Shown: positions 37,382 to 39,575 of the stretch, piece after piece
How the letters are laid out: every line of letters begins with the position of its first letter
Numbering within the stretch: position 1 is the stretch's first letter
Origin: Betaproteobacteria bacterium
GTDB taxonomy: Bacteria; Pseudomonadota; Gammaproteobacteria; Burkholderiales; Ferrovaceae
Length of the DNA stretch: 39,575 bases
NCBI GenBank assembly: GCA_028868905.1
Contig: JAGWTQ010000009.1
Coordinates: forward strand, 1-39,575
Direction: 5' to 3'
Program-made: the position numbers and the translations under genes
Notes under the pieces: generated by a model
Database searches by the model: none
Told to the model about the DNA's origin: nothing
What the model saw: only the letters and a program-made list of their open reading frames with translations

Positions 37382-38167
37382 ATGCAACGATCCTTGTGGA
37401 TTGCAAAAACCGGGTTGGAAGCGCAGCAGACCCAGATGGATGTCATCTCCAACAACCTGGCCAACGTGGGCACCAACGGTTTCAAGAAGTCCCGCGCCGT
37501 GTTCCAGGACTTGCTCTACCAGAACATCTCGCAACCCGGGGCCCAGTCCTCCCAGCAAACCGTCATCCCGTCCGGCCTGCAGCTGGGAACAGGGGTACGC
37601 CCGGTGGCCACCGAACGCATCATGACCCAGGGCAACCTGCAGCAGACCGGAAACCCCCTGGATGTGGCCATCAACGGCGCCGGATTCTTTCAGGTGCTGA
37701 TGCCGGACGGCACCACGGCCTATACCCGTGACGGTTCGTTTCAGACAGACAACCAGGGCAACCTGGTTACTTCCAGCGGTTACCAGATCCAGCCGGCCAT
37801 CACGGTCCCGCTCAACGCCACCAGCGTCACCATCGGTCGTGACGGTACGGTGTCCGCAACCCAGGCCGGCGTGGTGACGCCATTGCAGGTGGGGAGCATC
37901 CAGCTCGCCACCTTCGTCAACCCCACCAACCTGCAAAGCCTGGGCGAAAACCTGTATGCCCAGACGCAATCCTCGGGACCGCCCAACCTCAACACCCCCG
38001 GGCTCAACGGCACGGGGCTGCTCAACCAGGGCTACGTGGAAACCTCCAACGTGAGCGTGGTGGAAGAACTCGTCAACATGATCGAAACCCAGCGCGCTTA
38101 TGAAATCAATTCCAAAGCCGTGCAGACGTCCGACCAGATGCTGCAGACGCTGTCGCAACTGAGGTAA
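37382..38167 (+). CDS. flgG: Flagellar distal rod protein FlgG
   Basis: 261 residues. [48 protein letters not shown] is the characteristic FlgG start, with the FQDLLYQ insert that distinguishes it from FlgE, and [12 protein letters not shown]-type C-terminal helix [42 protein letters not shown]. It forms the distal rod that passes through the P- and L-rings. The 44-base gap before it, the widest in this operon, contains AAGGAA as ribosome site and a C-rich run but no clear promoter. Confidence 0.97.
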   Translation: MQRSLWIAKTGLEAQQTQMDVISNNLANVGTNGFKKSRAVFQDLLYQNISQPGAQSSQQTVIPSGLQLGTGVRPVATERIMTQGNLQQTGNPLDVAINGAGFFQVLMPDGTTAYTRDGSFQTDNQGNLVTSSGYQIQPAITVPLNATSVTIGRDGTVSATQAGVVTPLQVGSIQLATFVNPTNLQSLGENLYAQTQSSGPPNLNTPGLNGTGLLNQGYVETSNVSVVEELVNMIETQRAYEINSKAVQTSDQMLQTLSQLR

Positions 38168-38174
38168 CCCACCC

Positions 38175-38861
38175 ATGCCCTATGCGCTGCGCCGGCTGTC
38201 GTTCGTCATCGCAACCCTGGTTCTGGCGGGGTGCGGAACGCCTCCGTCCACGCACATCACCCAGCCGTTCACGGCTCGCCCGACAGACCATTTGGCCGCT
38301 GCAGCACCTGCCAATGGCGCCATTTTTCAGACCGGAGGGAGCCTGCATCCGCTGTTCGAAGACGTGCGTGCCCGCAACGTGGGCGACACGCTCACCATCA
38401 TGATCCTGGAAAACAGTGCTGCCACTGAAAAGAATGGCAACGATGCCAACCACGCTTCGTCGATCACTTCCAACTTTCCCACTGTCACCGTCCCGGCCAC
38501 CGGAAAGCACATTCTGGATGGGCCCAGCGCCACAGCCACAGCGGCCAACAAACTGGCCAATACCGGCGACAGCTCCGGCAGTAACTTCCTGACCGGTTCC
38601 ATCACTGCCACCGTCATCCAGGTGTTGCCCAACGGCAACCTCATGGTCAGCGGCGAGAAACTGGTCTCGATCAATCAGGTGGACGAATACATCCGCATTT
38701 CGGGCGTGGTCAACCCGGCCAACGTCCAGACCGGCAACACGGTGTTGTCCACACAAGTGGCTGATGCGCGCATCGAATACAAGGGCGGCAATGCCAACAT
38801 CGATCGCGCAGCGGTGATGAGCATGCTGAGCCGGTTTTTCTTCTCTTCCATGCCGTTTTGA
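38175..38861 (+). CDS. flgH: Flagellar L-ring lipoprotein FlgH
   Basis: Outer-membrane lipoprotein forming the L-ring. 228 residues: [20 protein letters not shown] is a lipoprotein signal with Cys20 in lipobox LAGC, to be cleaved by LspA. The mature protein shows [34 protein letters not shown] near 54-90, [31 protein letters not shown] near 156-186 and a C-terminal [33 protein letters not shown], all standard FlgH. Begins 7 bases after flgG. Confidence 0.97.
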   Translation: MPYALRRLSFVIATLVLAGCGTPPSTHITQPFTARPTDHLAAAAPANGAIFQTGGSLHPLFEDVRARNVGDTLTIMILENSAATEKNGNDANHASSITSNFPTVTVPATGKHILDGPSATATAANKLANTGDSSGSNFLTGSITATVIQVLPNGNLMVSGEKLVSINQVDEYIRISGVVNPANVQTGNTVLSTQVADARIEYKGGNANIDRAAVMSMLSRFFFSSMPF

Positions 38862-38872
38862 CTGTGATGCCC

Positions 38873-39575
38873 ATGAAAGCCCTGCTTAAACTTGCGCTGG
38901 TTGCCCTGCTGATCGCCCTCCCGCTCGGCGCCGATGCCAAGCGCATCAAGGACCTCTCTTCCATCCAGGGCGTGCGCGACAACCAACTGATCGGCTATGG
39001 TCTGGTAGTGGGCCTTGACGGCAGTGGCGACATGACCACGCAGACACCGTTCACCATCCAGAGCATTGTCAACATGCTGACCCAGATGGGAGTCAATATT
39101 CCCCCGGCAAGCGTGCTGCAAACCATGCTCAAGAACGTGGCTGCGGTCATTGTGACGGCCACCTTGCCGCCTTTTGCACGCCCCGGTCAGCCTATCGACG
39201 TTACGGTGTCCTCCATTGGCAATGCCATGAGTCTGGTGGGTGGCACCCTGCTCATGACGCCGCTCAAGGGGGCTGACGGCCAGGTTTACGCCATGGCGCA
39301 AGGCAATCTTCTGGTGGGAGGCATTGGTGCCGGTGCCAAGGGATCAAAAGTGGTGGTCAATCACCTGAGCGTGGGACGCATACCCAGCGGAGCTACCGTG
39401 GAGCGGGCGGTTGCGATGCCATTGGGTCAGGGCGAGTTCGTCAACCTCGAACTCAACGACACGGATTTCACCACCGCCTCCCTCATTGCCGAAGCGATCA
39501 ACCACGACCTTTCCAAAGGCAAGCCCATCGCCGCCCCTCTGGATGGGCGCACCATCCAGGTCCGGGCGCCGGAAG
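38873..39575 (+). CDS. flgI: Flagellar P-ring protein FlgI (partial, 3' end beyond window)
   Basis: Missing from the ORF track because no stop is reached before the window ends. From ATG 38873 it reads [53 protein letters not shown]: a Sec signal peptide, then the highly conserved FlgI start. [64 protein letters not shown] and [17 protein letters not shown] follow without interruption. About 234 of an expected 365-370 residues are visible. In-frame ATG at 38867 and GTG at 38864 are alternative starts; none has a strong ribosome site. Assembly of the P-ring needs FlgA, encoded divergently at the other end of the cluster. Confidence 0.95.
   Translation, partial: MKALLKLALVALLIALPLGADAKRIKDLSSIQGVRDNQLIGYGLVVGLDGSGDMTTQTPFTIQSIVNMLTQMGVNIPPASVLQTMLKNVAAVIVTATLPPFARPGQPIDVTVSSIGNAMSLVGGTLLMTPLKGADGQVYAMAQGNLLVGGIGAGAKGSKVVVNHLSVGRIPSGATVERAVAMPLGQGEFVNLELNDTDFTTASLIAEAINHDLSKGKPIAAPLDGRTIQVRAPE

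Overview
The window is a GC-rich, densely packed stretch of bacterial chromosome. It contains about 39 protein genes (the first and last run off the ends), one tRNA and no mobile elements, CRISPR arrays or rRNA. The gene content and order (ispA-dxs-folE2, birA-coaX, yraN-gmhA/diaA-dolP-hldC divergent from rsmI, argDFG-yajQ, rpsT divergent from murJ, cysB next to a TSUP exporter, ribF-ileS-lspA-ispH, flgBCDEFGHI) point to a flagellated Gram-negative proteobacterium. A betaproteobacterium of the Nitrosomonadales/Gallionellales kind is the best guess; genus cannot be read from the sequence.

Layout. 1-2.8 kb: tail of ispA, then dxs and folE2 (isoprenoid and pterin synthesis). 2.8-4.5 kb: glnS on the minus strand, its stop codon abutting that of folE2. 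4.6-7.0 kb: HAD phosphatase, birA and coaX with overlapping start/stop codons. 7.0-9.3 kb (minus): yraN, a GmhA/DiaA-type isomerase, a BON-domain lipoprotein (DolP-like) and hldC/rfaE2, combining envelope maintenance with ADP-heptose synthesis. 9.3-10.1 kb: rsmI, divergent. 10.1-13.9 kb (minus): argD-argF-argG-yajQ, arginine synthesis with YajQ as last gene. 14.0-14.4 kb: rpsT with a clear promoter and hairpin terminator. 14.4-16.9 kb: murJ, convergent with cysB. 17.0-17.8 kb: TauE/SafE-type anion exporter, divergent from cysB across an AT-rich island. 17.9-23.7 kb: ribF-ileS-lspA-(molybdopterin oxidoreductase)-ispH. 23.7-26.0 kb: Fur-superfamily (Irr-like) regulator, NDUFA9-like epimerase and pteridine-reductase-like SDR, then tRNA-Thr(CGT).

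26.1-32.9 kb holds the least ordinary part: six tightly packed plus-strand genes encoding an HDOD protein, a stand-alone CheB methylesterase domain, an HD-GYP phosphodiesterase, a group II PLP decarboxylase, an ATP-grasp ligase-like protein and a second, unrecognised PLP-fold enzyme. The last three look like a small amine/amide biosynthetic module joined to a c-di-GMP/chemosensory-type module. A cluster of GATAA/TTATC half-sites lies just upstream of the first gene.

32.8-39.6 kb: flgA (minus), divergent from flgB-C-D-E-F-G-H and the start of flgI, i.e. rod, hook, L-ring and P-ring of the flagellum.

No stretch longer than about 210 bases lacks a protein gene, and the longest of these contains the tRNA. 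Many long open frames in the ORF track, including an 898-codon one at 27402-30098 minus, are antisense shadows of real genes.
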